64,000 nt of DNA from Bacteroides oleiciplenus YIT 12058. GTDB lineage: Bacteria; Bacteroidota; Bacteroidia; Bacteroidales; Bacteroidaceae. A model generated the notes under the pieces. The model did not search any database, was not told the origin of the DNA, and was given only the letters and a program-made list of their open reading frames with translations. A program made the position numbers and the translations under genes. Of this stretch, positions 36,912 through 45,111 are shown one piece after another. How positions within the stretch are numbered: the first letter of the stretch is position 1; every line of letters starts with the position of its first letter. The stretch is taken from the NCBI RefSeq assembly GCF_000315485.1, contig NZ_JH992942.1, positions 722,028 to 786,027 on the forward strand, in the 5' to 3' direction.

Positions 36912-36955
36912 AATAAACAAGGCGAAAGACTTTTCTGTCTTTCGCCTTGTTTATT
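36912..36955. terminator. metY terminator
   Basis: A perfect 19-bp stem (36912-36930 with 36937-36955) and 6-nt loop, core ACAAGGCGAAAGAC. It lies between the metY gene and the maeB promoter, so metY transcripts stop before maeB. Confidence 0.8.
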
Positions 36956-37025
36956 TTCAGAATATTAAATATCATTCTTTCGGATACTTTAGCCTATGGA
37001 GAAAATGGTTACGGGCTATCTCCTT

Positions 37026-37121
37026 TTATTGGGCTTTCTCTTTTGCTTCCGGTGCTTTGTTTATCAGTTCCAAGAACAGGTCGAGTCGTGGGTGATGATG
37101 ATTTGTGCACAGCGGTTGCAT
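37026..37121 (-). CDS. possible 31-residue peptide downstream of metY
   Basis: A minus-strand frame starting at ATG 37121, 22 bp after the metY stop, reads MQPLCTNHHHPRLDLFLELI with a charged helical end (NKAPEAKEKAQ). The composition looks protein-like and it sits before the metY terminator. It may also be chance. No family recognised. Confidence 0.3.
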   Translation of the reverse strand: MQPLCTNHHHPRLDLFLELINKAPEAKEKAQ

Positions 37122-37142
37122 TGTTTGCCCAACTCGGTGTCA

Positions 37143-38423
37143 TTATGCGTTCAGAGCTTGTTCAATATCTGCAATGATATCATCCGCATTCTCTATACCC
37201 ACCGAGAAACGGATCAAATCAGGACGTATACCGGCTTTCATCAACTGTTCGTCCGAAAGCTGGCGGTGCGTATGGCTGGCGGGGTGAAGCACGCAGGTGC
37301 GGGCGTCAGCCACATGGGTGACGATAGCTGCCAGTTTCAGTGAGTCCATGAATTTGATGGATACTTCGCGACCTCCCTTCAAGCCGAAGGTGACAACACC
37401 ACAAGAACCGTTCGGCATGTATTTTTGTGCCAGTTCGTGATATTTGTCTCCGGGCAGACCACAGTAATTAACCCATGCCACCTTATCGTTTTTAGAGAGA
37501 TATTCGGCAACTGCCTGTGCATTCTTGCAATGTTGCGGCATACGCAGGTGGAGCGTTTCAAGACCGATATTCAGCAGGAATGCATTCTGCGGAGACTGAA
37601 TGCTGCCGAGGTCGCGCATCAACTGTGCGGTAGCTTTGGTGATATAAGCCATTTTGCCGAAAGCTTTTGTATAAGTCAGCCCGTGATAGGATTCGTCAGG
37701 CGTGCATAATCCGGGGAATTTGTCGGCATAAGCATCCCAATTGAAGTTTCCGCTGTCCACGATGGCACCGCCTACGCTGGTGGCGTGGCCGTCCATATAT
37801 TTGGTAGTGGAATGCACCACGATATCGGCGCCCCATTCGAATGGGCGGCAGTTAATCGGGGTGGGGAAAGTATTGTCTACAATCAAAGGCACGCCGTGGC
37901 TGTGGGCGATGCGGGCGAACTTCTCGATATCGAGCACTTCCAGCGTCGGGTTGGAGATGGTTTCACCGAACAAAGCCTTGGTGTTCGGGCGGAAAGCAGC
38001 GGAGATTTCTTCCTCCGGTGCATCCGGGTTGACGAAAGTAACATCAATACCTAACTTCTTCATGGTCACGCCGAAGAGGTTGAAGGTTCCGCCGTAGATG
38101 GTAGATGAACAAACGAAGTGGTCGCCTGCCTGGCAGATATTAAAAATAGCGTAGAAGTTGGCAGATTGTCCGCTGGATGTCAGCATGGCAGCCACACCAC
38201 CTTCGAGGGCAGCTATCTTGGCGGCAACGGCGTCGTTCGTCGGGTTTTGCAGACGGGTGTAGAAATAACCGTTCTCTTCAAGGTCGAAAAGACGTGCCAT
38301 TTGTTCACTCGTTTCGTACTTGAAAGTTGTACTTTGATAGATGGGGAGTACGCGGGGTTCACCCTTTTTAGGAGTCCATCCGGCTTGTACGCAGAGGGTC
38401 TCCGGTTTAAATTGTTTGGCCAT
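37143..38423 (-). CDS. metY: O-acetylhomoserine sulfhydrylase (aminocarboxypropyltransferase)
   Basis: The 426-residue protein is a Cys/Met-metabolism PLP enzyme. It begins KPETLCVQAGWTPKKGEPRV and has YTRLQNPTNDAVAAKIAALEGG, the PLP-lysine motif HSTTKYMDGHATSVGG, and C-terminal HPASHTHRQLSDEQL. This pattern marks the O-acetylhomoserine branch, making homocysteine from O-acetylhomoserine and sulfide. The MAKQF start at 38423 is preferred. The extended TTG start at 38453 lacks support and lies close to the -7 box TACTTTTG (38479-38472). Confidence 0.94.
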   Translation of the reverse strand: MAKQFKPETLCVQAGWTPKKGEPRVLPIYQSTTFKYETSEQMARLFDLEENGYFYTRLQNPTNDAVAAKIAALEGGVAAMLTSSGQSANFYAIFNICQAGDHFVCSSTIYGGTFNLFGVTMKKLGIDVTFVNPDAPEEEISAAFRPNTKALFGETISNPTLEVLDIEKFARIAHSHGVPLIVDNTFPTPINCRPFEWGADIVVHSTTKYMDGHATSVGGAIVDSGNFNWDAYADKFPGLCTPDESYHGLTYTKAFGKMAYITKATAQLMRDLGSIQSPQNAFLLNIGLETLHLRMPQHCKNAQAVAEYLSKNDKVAWVNYCGLPGDKYHELAQKYMPNGSCGVVTFGLKGGREVSIKFMDSLKLAAIVTHVADARTCVLHPASHTHRQLSDEQLMKAGIRPDLIRFSVGIENADDIIADIEQALNA

Positions 38424-38471
38424 AACGCTATCTATTTTATAGTTTCTTATCAATTAACGCATTTATGGGCG

Positions 38472-38500
38472 CAAAAGTAGGGAAAATAATTGTATTTTTG
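38472..38500. promoter_or_regulatory. divergent promoters for metY and the amidase
   Basis: Minus-strand TACTTTTG (38479-38472) faces metY, and plus-strand TATTTTTG (38493-38500) faces the amidase gene. The -33 elements are poor. Confidence 0.5.
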
Positions 38501-38541
38501 TCCGCAACAGTTGAAGTATGTTTGCTAAAAGCAGAGTAATT

Positions 38542-39600
38542 ATGGTTCGGATATTATTTTTGTTGTTTGTATCTTCTTTCCTGTTTCTCACTCCTTTCCA
38601 CGCCTCGGCGCAGGAGGAAAGGGCAACACCGAGATCTGGTGAGGGCATTTCGGCCTTCTTGCAGCGCAATAAGCGTCCCGGCAAAGCCTATTATCAGGAG
38701 TTTCTGAAACTGAATAAAAAGCAGCTACGCGGGAAACAGGAATTGCGCTTAGGGGTAAAATACCTTCTTCCGCCACTGAAATCCGGGACAGAAACTGCTG
38801 CTGATTCATCTACTTCCTCTTCTGCTGCTTCCACTGCTACCTCCACTGTCGGCTCCGGCAAAACAATTCATGAACCTCTTTTCGGAAAAGAACTGGCTAA
38901 AGTCCAGGTGACCGGTAATCGTCTGAAGGGTGCTTGCTTCTATGTGGTCAGTGGGCATGGGGGGCCCGACCCCGGTGCTATCGGTAGGATAGGAAACGTC
39001 GAACTGCATGAGGATGAATATGCTTATGATGTCGCCCTGCGTCTTGCCCGTAATCTGATGGAAGAAGGGGCGAAGGTTTATATCATTATTCAGGATGCCA
39101 AAGACGGTATCCGTGATGACCGTTACCTTAATAATAGTAAGCGGGAAACTTGTATGGGAGACGCTATCCCTCTGAACCAGGTGGCGCGACTTCGCCAGCG
39201 CTGCAACAAAATCAACGAACTTTATAAGAAAGACCGCAGGAACTACACCTATTGCCGTTCCATCTTCCTGCATGTGGATAGCCGTAGCAAGGGACATCAG
39301 ACGGATGTCTTCTTTTATCATGCCCCCAATAGTGCTAACAGTAAACGTCTGGCAACTACAATGAAGAATACTTTTGAGTCCAAGTATGATAAACATCAGC
39401 CCAATCGTGGTTTTACGGGTACAGTCGGTCCGCGTAATCTGTATGTGTTGGCTAATTCTACTCCTGCCGGTGTTTTCGTAGAACTGGGGAATATTCAGAA
39501 TACCTTCGACCAACGCCGTTTCGTAATCAATTCTAATCGCCAGGCTTTAGCGAAATGGATGATGGAAGGTTTTATCACTGATTATAAAAAGAGTAAGTAA
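38542..39600 (+). CDS. N-acetylmuramoyl-L-alanine amidase
   Basis: The protein (352 residues from ATG 38542; an ATG at 38518 is also in frame) has a signal peptide (ILFLLFVSSFLFLTPFHASA). An Ala/Ser/Thr-rich linker (about residues 90-115) leads to an Amidase_3 domain. Metal-site motifs are visible: VVSGHGGPDPGAIG (first His), LHEDEYAYDVALRLARNL (Glu), FLHVDSR (second His) and GVFVELGNIQN (catalytic Glu). It cleaves the MurNAc-L-Ala bond in the periplasm during cell separation or wall turnover. Divergent from metY. Confidence 0.9.
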   Translation: MVRILFLLFVSSFLFLTPFHASAQEERATPRSGEGISAFLQRNKRPGKAYYQEFLKLNKKQLRGKQELRLGVKYLLPPLKSGTETAADSSTSSSAASTATSTVGSGKTIHEPLFGKELAKVQVTGNRLKGACFYVVSGHGGPDPGAIGRIGNVELHEDEYAYDVALRLARNLMEEGAKVYIIIQDAKDGIRDDRYLNNSKRETCMGDAIPLNQVARLRQRCNKINELYKKDRRNYTYCRSIFLHVDSRSKGHQTDVFFYHAPNSANSKRLATTMKNTFESKYDKHQPNRGFTGTVGPRNLYVLANSTPAGVFVELGNIQNTFDQRRFVINSNRQALAKWMMEGFITDYKKSK

Positions 39601-39609
39601 TCACTCTTA

Positions 39610-40491
39610 TCAGCTTGTTTTCTTCTCGTGCATAATGACTACGGTAACTGCCATCAATATCAGCAATATGCCCAAACCACTGCCCAGCGTGAAACTCTCT
39701 TTGAAGACCAGACATCCGATAGTTACCGCAGTAAGCGGCTCTAAAGCTCCGAAGATGGAGGTCAGTGTAGGACCGATGTACTTGATGGCTTTCACGAGCG
39801 TAATGTTTGAAATGGCTGTTGCCGGTAGTGCCAGCCCGAAGATATTCAGCCATGTTTGTCCGCCTGTTGCCAACTGAATACCACCTGTCAGACTTCCCCC
39901 TATAATAAAGAATAAAGCGCCCAACCCCATGACGTAACAAGTCAGTGCGGTAGATGGGATATGAACGGCACGGCTCTTACGTACTCCGACGATGTATCCA
40001 CCGTAAAAGAATACGGACAGCGTGGCAGCAATCAACCCTGTCGTTGTATTTCCACCTTTAAAGTCAATCTCTCCCGATGATAACAATGCCGCACCTGCCA
40101 GCGAAACCAGTACGGCAAACAGAATGGAGAATGATTTCTTTTCCCGGAAGAAGAACATCATAGCGAGGGCAACAGCCAGCGGATACATGAAATGAATGGT
40201 GGAGGCCACTCCGCTAGCGATATGTTGGTAAGCAATGACAAGGCTTAGTGAAGTTGCTGCCCGGAGCAGGCTCAATACGAATATGGTTCCCCAATCTTTC
40301 CGGCTGATACGGAAAGTTTCTCTTAATAGTACGCCGAATATTCCCAGGGTGAGCGAAGCGATTCCCCAACGGTAAGCAAGCACTTCAAAAGAGGAAAAGC
40401 CTGAAGCCAATAAGGATATGGTGAAAAAAGGGGCTAATCCGAATGTGGAGGAAGAAGCTGCCGCGTATATATAACCTTTTATATTGCTCAT
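39610..40491 (-). CDS. EamA (drug/metabolite) transporter
   Basis: The 293-residue protein has about ten hydrophobic helices in two EamA repeats. Repeat starts are visible (IYAAASSSTFGLAPFF; LIAATLSVFFYGGYIV), and the second repeat ends in PLTAVTIGCLVFKE. Such exporters move amino acids or metabolites; specificity is unknown. It converges with the amidase, 9 bp apart. A TACTTTTG box (40541-40534) lies 43 bp upstream. Confidence 0.88.
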   Translation of the reverse strand: MSNIKGYIYAAASSSTFGLAPFFTISLLASGFSSFEVLAYRWGIASLTLGIFGVLLRETFRISRKDWGTIFVLSLLRAATSLSLVIAYQHIASGVASTIHFMYPLAVALAMMFFFREKKSFSILFAVLVSLAGAALLSSGEIDFKGGNTTTGLIAATLSVFFYGGYIVGVRKSRAVHIPSTALTCYVMGLGALFFIIGGSLTGGIQLATGGQTWLNIFGLALPATAISNITLVKAIKYIGPTLTSIFGALEPLTAVTIGCLVFKESFTLGSGLGILLILMAVTVVIMHEKKTS

Positions 40492-40533
40492 GGTTCCGAT
40501 TCAAATTTTTATACAGGATTCTGAAATCCGCTG

Positions 40534-40541
40534 CAAAAGTA
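40534..40541 (-). promoter_or_regulatory. -7 box of the EamA gene
   Basis: Minus-strand TACTTTTG. No convincing -33 box. Confidence 0.45.
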
Positions 40542-40645
40542 CGAAATACAAAGGTGAAAAAATCCATAATCGAGAGCAAAATCGCTTTTATATTGTTATA
40601 AGCTCAACGCCGACTATAATTGGGCGAATGATGGTTTACTTTAAA

Positions 40646-41512
40646 ATGAAAAATTGTATGGGAAAGAAATTATTAGTCTTGGGCGCATTTGTAAGCGTTG
40701 TTATGTTTGTGTCCTGTACGGGCAGTAAGAAGGAGGCGGTGACTTATACCCCCGAAGAGATTGCAAATGCAGGGCAAGTGGTGAAATATTACGATACTTC
40801 ATTGGCTCTGTTGAAGAATGTGGTGAAAGAGAGAGACGTAAATGCGGTTCTGGGGTATATGGAACAGCAGTCTAAAGTGCAGATGTTTTCGCATATCATG
40901 TCTCCTGTCATTTCAAAGAAAGATTCTGCGGCGGTGATACAGCCGGGTGACTACTTTGGCGACGATGTACGGCAGAACCTGATACAGAATTATACCGAAC
41001 TTTTCCAGTCAAGGGGGCAGTTCTATGCTAATTTCAATAAATACCTGTCTCTGCTGAAAGAGAAGAAAACGGAAGGAATAGCGGATTTGCTGAACGACAA
41101 TTATGAACTGAGTGTGGAGATGTCCGAATGCAAGCAGAACATATTTGATATTCTGAGTCCTATAGCTGCACAAGCTCAGCAAGTTTTGCTGGTCGAGAAT
41201 CCGGTGAAAGAGCAGATTATTGCAATGAAAAAGATGAGCCTGACGATGCAGAGCATTATCAACCTCTATGCCCGCAAGCATGTGGAAGACAAAGCCCGTC
41301 TGGACCTGAAGATTGTGGAACTGAGACTGCAACTGGATGCAGCCGAGAAACTGCCCGCCATAAAAGAGCATGAGGAGCAAACGGAGAAATTCAAGGATTT
41401 CTTGTCGAAAACTGAAGAGTTTATGAAGATAGTGCAGGATATCCGCCAAAAGAATTCGTATGCAGATGAAGATTTCGAGACTATCAGTAGTTATGGATTG
41501 AGTATTATATAA
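40646..41512 (+). CDS. lipoprotein of unknown function, helical
   Basis: From ATG 40646 the 288-residue product has a lipoprotein signal (KKLLVLGAFVSVVMFVSC) and a mostly alpha-helical mature part. It is rich in Glu/Lys/Gln with coiled-coil character, notably KHVEDKARLDLKIVELRLQ and KEHEEQTEKFKDFLSKTEE. The family was not identified with certainty, though helical lipoproteins of this size are common in Bacteroides. An upstream in-frame extension to 40484 is unlikely: it would lack a signal and overlap the EamA start. It converges on the DUF2867 gene with an 8-bp overlap. Confidence 0.75.
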   Translation: MKNCMGKKLLVLGAFVSVVMFVSCTGSKKEAVTYTPEEIANAGQVVKYYDTSLALLKNVVKERDVNAVLGYMEQQSKVQMFSHIMSPVISKKDSAAVIQPGDYFGDDVRQNLIQNYTELFQSRGQFYANFNKYLSLLKEKKTEGIADLLNDNYELSVEMSECKQNIFDILSPIAAQAQQVLLVENPVKEQIIAMKKMSLTMQSIINLYARKHVEDKARLDLKIVELRLQLDAAEKLPAIKEHEEQTEKFKDFLSKTEEFMKIVQDIRQKNSYADEDFETISSYGLSII

Positions 41513-41945
41513 TATCTTTCACCACTCGCGGCACAATCATCTTGTGGAAAGGTTTAATAAAGAAGAAATAAACCTTTCCTAACGCATTGTGATACTGAAC
41601 TACTGTCGTCACGTCTATCAGGTTGTTTTCTATCTTGGCAATGGAAACATAAAACAACAGATGCTTGTCGTCTTTCCTCATGATGGCTTCGTTCTCCGTA
41701 TCTTCTATTATATAGTCTTTTAGATAGTCTTCGTCTTCCGATTTCAGAATATCTCCGCCTTCAATGCCGAAAGGTTTCACAAGGATATTCCTGACTTTGT
41801 AAAGGAAACTAAGCCATGCCGGGGAATGGGTGAATATCTTCTTGATTAGTTCTTTAGGAACAATCTGTTCCGCAGGTTTGCTGGCTTTGATAACGAATGT
41901 ATCATGATAATCTGCCGGGAGGTATTTGTCGATAAGCTTTTCCAT
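41505..41945 (-). CDS. DUF2867 domain protein
   Basis: The 146-residue soluble protein matches DUF2867 in texture: LPADYHDTFVIKASKPAE, a central HSPAWLSFLYKVRNILVKPFGI, and a closing HNALGKVYFFFIKPFHKMIVP. The C-terminal part resembles the lipid-binding-like SRPBCC style of these proteins. Function unknown. A TACATTTG box (41992-41985) lies 39 bp upstream. Confidence 0.8.
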   Translation of the reverse strand: MEKLIDKYLPADYHDTFVIKASKPAEQIVPKELIKKIFTHSPAWLSFLYKVRNILVKPFGIEGGDILKSEDEDYLKDYIIEDTENEAIMRKDDKHLLFYVSIAKIENNLIDVTTVVQYHNALGKVYFFFIKPFHKMIVPRVVKDII

Positions 41946-41984
41946 AATCAGAATAGAGGGGATTAGTTAAGATGTTTATTTCTG

Positions 41985-41992
41985 CAAATGTA
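41985..41992 (-). promoter_or_regulatory. -7 box of the DUF2867 gene
   Basis: Minus-strand TACATTTG, divergent from the GNAT promoter. Confidence 0.45.
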
Positions 41993-42019
41993 GTGTTTCC
42001 GGGCGAAATAATCGTGATA

Positions 42020-42053
42020 TTTGGGTAATCAATTCATAAATTCAATATCTTTG
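42020..42053 (+). promoter_or_regulatory. promoter of the GNAT gene
   Basis: TTTG at 42020-42023, 22-bp spacer, TATCTTTG at 42046-42053. Confidence 0.55.
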
Positions 42054-42078
42054 CGATATACCGTAATAATATATTCCC

Positions 42079-42513
42079 ATGATAGTTAACCGAAGATTAG
42101 AACAGCTTGAATATGAGAATGCCGTAACACTTTCATTGGAAGTGTATCTTCAGTGTGGCGAAGAAGATTTTGACGAACAGGGTCTGGAAAGTTTCAAAAG
42201 CTTTGTCAATGATAAAGAAGTGGTGAACCGATTGGTTATTTACGGTGCGTTCGATGGAGATAATCTTGTGGGAGTGCTGGCAACGAAGAACGAAGGTGAA
42301 CATATTTCTCTCTTCTTTATTAAAAAAGAATATCATCGGAAAGGTATAGGGCGGAAACTGTTTGATGCCCTTATTGGAGATGACCCCGTATCCGGAATGA
42401 CGGTGAACTCATCTTCGTATGCTGTTCCTTTCTACAGGAGTCTGGGCTTTAGGGAAGTGAAGGAGCCGCAAGTGACGAATGGGCTGAGGTATGTACCGAT
42501 GAAAAGGGAATAA
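42079..42513 (+). CDS. GNAT family N-acetyltransferase
   Basis: The 144-residue protein has the GNAT core. GVLATKNEGEHISLFFIKKE leads into the acetyl-CoA loop YHRKGIGRKLFDAL (R/Q-x-x-G-x-G/A pattern), then AVPFYRSLGF. It is full length for a single-domain acetyltransferase. The substrate is unknown. Monocistronic, with its own promoter and a repeat hairpin after it. Confidence 0.85.
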   Translation: MIVNRRLEQLEYENAVTLSLEVYLQCGEEDFDEQGLESFKSFVNDKEVVNRLVIYGAFDGDNLVGVLATKNEGEHISLFFIKKEYHRKGIGRKLFDALIGDDPVSGMTVNSSSYAVPFYRSLGFREVKEPQVTNGLRYVPMKRE

Positions 42514-42541
42514 AGAAACTTATTTTATTGTCATTTTGCTC

Positions 42542-42618
42542 CATCATCCTGAGCTTGTCGAAGGATCTCCTCTCTTGCGTCTATGAGGAGAGATACCTCG
42601 ACTACACTCAGCATGACA
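42542..42618. repeat. REP-like imperfect inverted repeat
   Basis: CATCCTGAGCTTGTCGAAGG (from 42545) pairs imperfectly with the right arm containing CGACTACACTCAGCATGACA (42599-42618). This is a widespread bacterial intergenic palindrome style (CCTGAG...CTCAGG) and could serve as a terminator between the convergent genes. Confidence 0.6.
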
Positions 42619-42623
42619 GACTA

Positions 42624-43484
42624 TTATTCCACCGGAATATAAATTTCCGTCAACAAATCTTCCGGTTTCGTCTCGCACGGATCATTCAAATAGCGTTCTG
42701 CGCTCGGTTCATCCCTCAACGTACATTCCATTTCCGGGAGAAACTTACTGTAAATCGTGTCGTATACGCTTTGCAGATGTTCATAAGAGCCTTTGTAGGT
42801 AAACACGGCATAACGTCCGGCAGGCAATTGCTTGAAGCCGATATCACTTTTCGGAGTTATGGTGGCAGGCATCACCATACAAACGTCGGTACGCAATTTA
42901 TCGGCAGGCGTCACTTTGGGGTCATCATGATAAATGCAGTACGGAGACATATCGCCCATCGGCAGCTTTTCCTCTTTGATGAACTGGAACAAACGCATCC
43001 ATGTGCCACCGTAATCATTCAGTTTGTAATCTCCGAACAAGCGGATATAGATCACATTTCTGGCGGGCACTTCTCTTATTTCTTTCTTTAACTCTAAATT
43101 GGGTCTGATAATTGCTGGTTTCATAATTACAAATTTTTTATTGTTACGGTACTCTATTGGTGAAATCCCGTAGAACTGTTTGAATATTTTCGACAGTGAT
43201 GACGGTGAGGAATACCCGATGCGGTAAGCGATGTCCGCTATCGGCAAATCCGAGTAGCGCAACAAGCGGGCGGCGGCTTCAGTTCGTGTCCGGACTATGA
43301 ACGTCCCGATGGGCTCACCCAGAAATGCTTTCATGATGCGGTGGAAGTAGAACGGAGAGAAATGAGAAATCTTGGCCAACGATTTCAAATCTATCTCTTC
43401 TCCAAGATGGAGGTTGATGTAGTCCACCACTGCATTTACACACTTCTGATACTCTTCACGCGTTGTCTTCTTACTATGTTCCAT
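42624..43484 (-). CDS. AraC family regulator with GyrI-like effector-binding domain
   Basis: From ATG 43484 the 286-residue protein has an N-terminal AraC double HTH (about residues 10-115). It includes IDLKSLAKISHFSPFYFHRIM, TRTEAAARLLRYSDLPIADI, IGYSSPSSLSKIFKQFYGISP. A C-terminal GyrI/BacR-type domain follows (about 130-285) with VIYIRLFGDYKL and LPAGRYAVFTYKGSYEH. Such regulators bind hydrophobic drugs or metabolites. The start at 43505 is rejected because it lies at the presumed transcript start, downstream of the -7 box TATTTTTG (43517-43510). Confidence 0.9.
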   Translation of the reverse strand: MEHSKKTTREEYQKCVNAVVDYINLHLGEEIDLKSLAKISHFSPFYFHRIMKAFLGEPIGTFIVRTRTEAAARLLRYSDLPIADIAYRIGYSSPSSLSKIFKQFYGISPIEYRNNKKFVIMKPAIIRPNLELKKEIREVPARNVIYIRLFGDYKLNDYGGTWMRLFQFIKEEKLPMGDMSPYCIYHDDPKVTPADKLRTDVCMVMPATITPKSDIGFKQLPAGRYAVFTYKGSYEHLQSVYDTIYSKFLPEMECTLRDEPSAERYLNDPCETKPEDLLTEIYIPVE

Positions 43485-43509
43485 AGGTTCTTTATTGAAT
43501 TTCACGATG

Positions 43510-43517
43510 CAAAAATA
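43510..43517 (-). promoter_or_regulatory. -7 box of the AraC/GyrI-like gene
   Basis: Minus-strand TATTTTTG, 26 bp upstream of ATG 43484. It decides the start codon. Confidence 0.5.
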
Positions 43518-43640
43518 AGGGGAAATAGAATAGGGGACTTGTCCAAAGTTGCTATAAATTCAATATCTTTAGAATAAGATAAGCGGCATCTCAGCATAAT
43601 TTTTTTATGCAAGCATGAAAGTTCTGCATTCGATTTGCAT

Positions 43641-43648
43641 TATCTTTG
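43641..43648 (+). promoter_or_regulatory. -7 box of the TIGR02757 gene
   Basis: TATCTTTG, 22 bp upstream of ATG 43670. No consensus -33. Confidence 0.45.
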
Positions 43649-43669
43649 TGTCCTCCTGATTTTAAAGAA

Positions 43670-44374
43670 ATGACCAAAGATATAAAAAAGAAACTACAAG
43701 AGTGGGCTGCGACCTATCATTGTGCCGATTTTATTCAGAATGACCCGGTACAGTTCCCTCATCGCTATACGCTGAAGCAGGATATAGAAATCAGCGGCCT
43801 GCTGACCGCCATCATGAGTTTTGGTAACCGCAGGCAGATTCTGAAGAAAGCAGATGAATTGCATGCATGCATGGGGGCGTCTCCTTATCAATATGTTCTT
43901 TCGCGTCGGTGGGAGAAGGATTTCCCGGTGGAAGAGCGGCGCAGTTTTTACCGGATGCTTTCGTATGCGGATTTCCATTTTTATTTTGAACGCCTGCATA
44001 CGGCTTATTCGGATTATGACAGTCTGGAAGATGCATTGCAGGTATATCCGGGAAAGCCGATGGAGAAGCTTTGCCGGTTTCTGGAAGTTTCGTCCAAAAG
44101 TCCGCAGAAGAAACTGAATATGTTCCTGCGCTGGATGATACGGAAGGGACCGGAAGTTGATTTTGGCATTTGGGAAAGTTTTGATTGCCGGGAATTGATT
44201 ATTCCTTTGGATACACACGTCTGCCGTGTAGCCCGTTTGCTGGAACTGACCGAGACAGAAACTTTTTCTTTGAAGAACGCACAAAGGATAACTGCCGCGT
44301 TGGCGGAAGTCTTTCCGGATGATCCGTGCTTTGGAGACTTCGCTTTGTTCGGGTATGGAGTGAATAATAAATAG
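43670..44374 (+). CDS. TIGR02757 (DUF2400) family protein
   Basis: From ATG 43670 the 234-residue protein matches the DUF2400 type: FPHRYTLKQDIEISGLLTAI, SFGNRRQILKKADEL, LNMFLRWMIRKGPEVDFGIW and IPLDTHVCRVARLL, ending FGDFALFGYGVNNK. The LDTHV..VA segment recalls the helix-hairpin-helix DNA glycosylase fold, so a DNA-repair link is possible but unproven. It is followed 14 bp later by a truncated nitrilase gene on the same strand. Confidence 0.88.
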   Translation: MTKDIKKKLQEWAATYHCADFIQNDPVQFPHRYTLKQDIEISGLLTAIMSFGNRRQILKKADELHACMGASPYQYVLSRRWEKDFPVEERRSFYRMLSYADFHFYFERLHTAYSDYDSLEDALQVYPGKPMEKLCRFLEVSSKSPQKKLNMFLRWMIRKGPEVDFGIWESFDCRELIIPLDTHVCRVARLLELTETETFSLKNAQRITAALAEVFPDDPCFGDFALFGYGVNNK

Positions 44375-44388
44375 TAGTCGCATCAGGT

Positions 44389-44952
44389 ATGAAATCAATT
44401 TTTTATATTCTGTTCTTTGCTTTTATATCCTTGTTTTCTGTGAAAGCGCAGGATAAATCTTCCTGTAAAGTTGCACTTGTACAGCCTCATTTGGTTTGGG
44501 GAGATGTGAAAGCTAATTTATCAGCTTTTGATAAACGTGTTCAGCAATGCAAAGGTTGCGATTTGATTGTCTTCCCGGAACTGTTCACTTCGGGGTGCGA
44601 AATGAAGAAAAAGGACAAGGCTGAGGCTATACGTACTAAAGATGAAATTGCTTCTCACTATCCGGCTATTATAAGGAAGATGCAGAAGTGGGCGGCCCAA
44701 TCTAAGGCGTTGATTATCGGTTCTACCATTTATAAAGAGGAAAGAAAATACTATAATTGTCTTTTGACAATCTTCCCCAATGGAGATTATCAGTATTATG
44801 ATAAGCATAATTGTTTTAAGAAAGGTGGCTTTTCTCCGGGTAACAAACAACTGGTATTTTCCTGGAAAGGACATCGCTTTGCTACTTATATCTGTTATGA
44901 TCTCCGCTTCCCGGAATGGAGTAGGAACAGCGACCAATATGATACAGCGTAG
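44389..44952 (+). pseudogene. truncated exported nitrilase/omega-amidase-like protein
   Basis: The 187-residue frame has a signal peptide (FYILFFAFISLFSVKA) and the front of a carbon-nitrogen hydrolase. It includes VFPELFTSGC (catalytic Glu64), YYDKHNCF (Lys139) and YICYDLRFPEWSRN (Cys169). The whole catalytic triad is present, but the frame stops at residue 187, where intact relatives run to about 250-290 residues and continue with an aliphatic strand. The roughly 80-100 C-terminal residues are not found in any frame downstream. It is probably a non-functional deletion product. An exported form of this family is itself uncommon. Confidence 0.75.
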
Positions 44953-44980
44953 ATGATATTGTGATTGTAGAATATTAGGT

Positions 44981-45017
44981 AGTTTGCGGCTAACGGCACT
45001 CTTTTTAACCGCAAACT
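44981..45017 (+). terminator. hairpin after the truncated nitrilase
   Basis: AGTTTGCGG (44981-44989) and CCGCAAACT (45009-45017) form a 9-bp stem with a 19-nt loop. Moderately convincing as a terminator. Confidence 0.4.
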
Positions 45018-45072
45018 GATAAATTCTGTAAACTATGTCCCTTTTTTACTATTCCCCCTAAAACCCTTTGTC

Positions 45073-45080
45073 TACCTTTG
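45073..45080 (+). promoter_or_regulatory. -7 box of the AraC gene at 45112
   Basis: TACCTTTG fits the consensus. A second match, TATATTTG (45100-45107), is too close to the start codon to be useful. Confidence 0.45.
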
Positions 45081-45111
45081 CCGCAATAATCAAATCCTTT
45101 ATATTTGCACT

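Larger units (their letters stand above)
36777..37142. other. 366-bp region between maeB and metY
   Basis: It holds the maeB promoter, the metY terminator and a possible 31-codon frame (37026-37121). I see nothing else in the remaining sequence; plus-strand frames here have no promoter and no recognisable product. Confidence 0.7.

Noticed and set aside
36996-37343. 115-codon plus-strand frame over the end of metY
   Set aside because: Antisense to the metY C-terminus, with no promoter, and no recognisable product.
40484-40645. N-terminal extension of the lipoprotein gene
   Set aside because: It overlaps the EamA start region and would bury the lipoprotein signal peptide inside the protein.
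42542-42618. The REP-like repeat considered as the end of a mobile element
   Set aside because: No transposase or second copy is seen nearby; an intergenic REP or terminator palindrome is a simpler reading.
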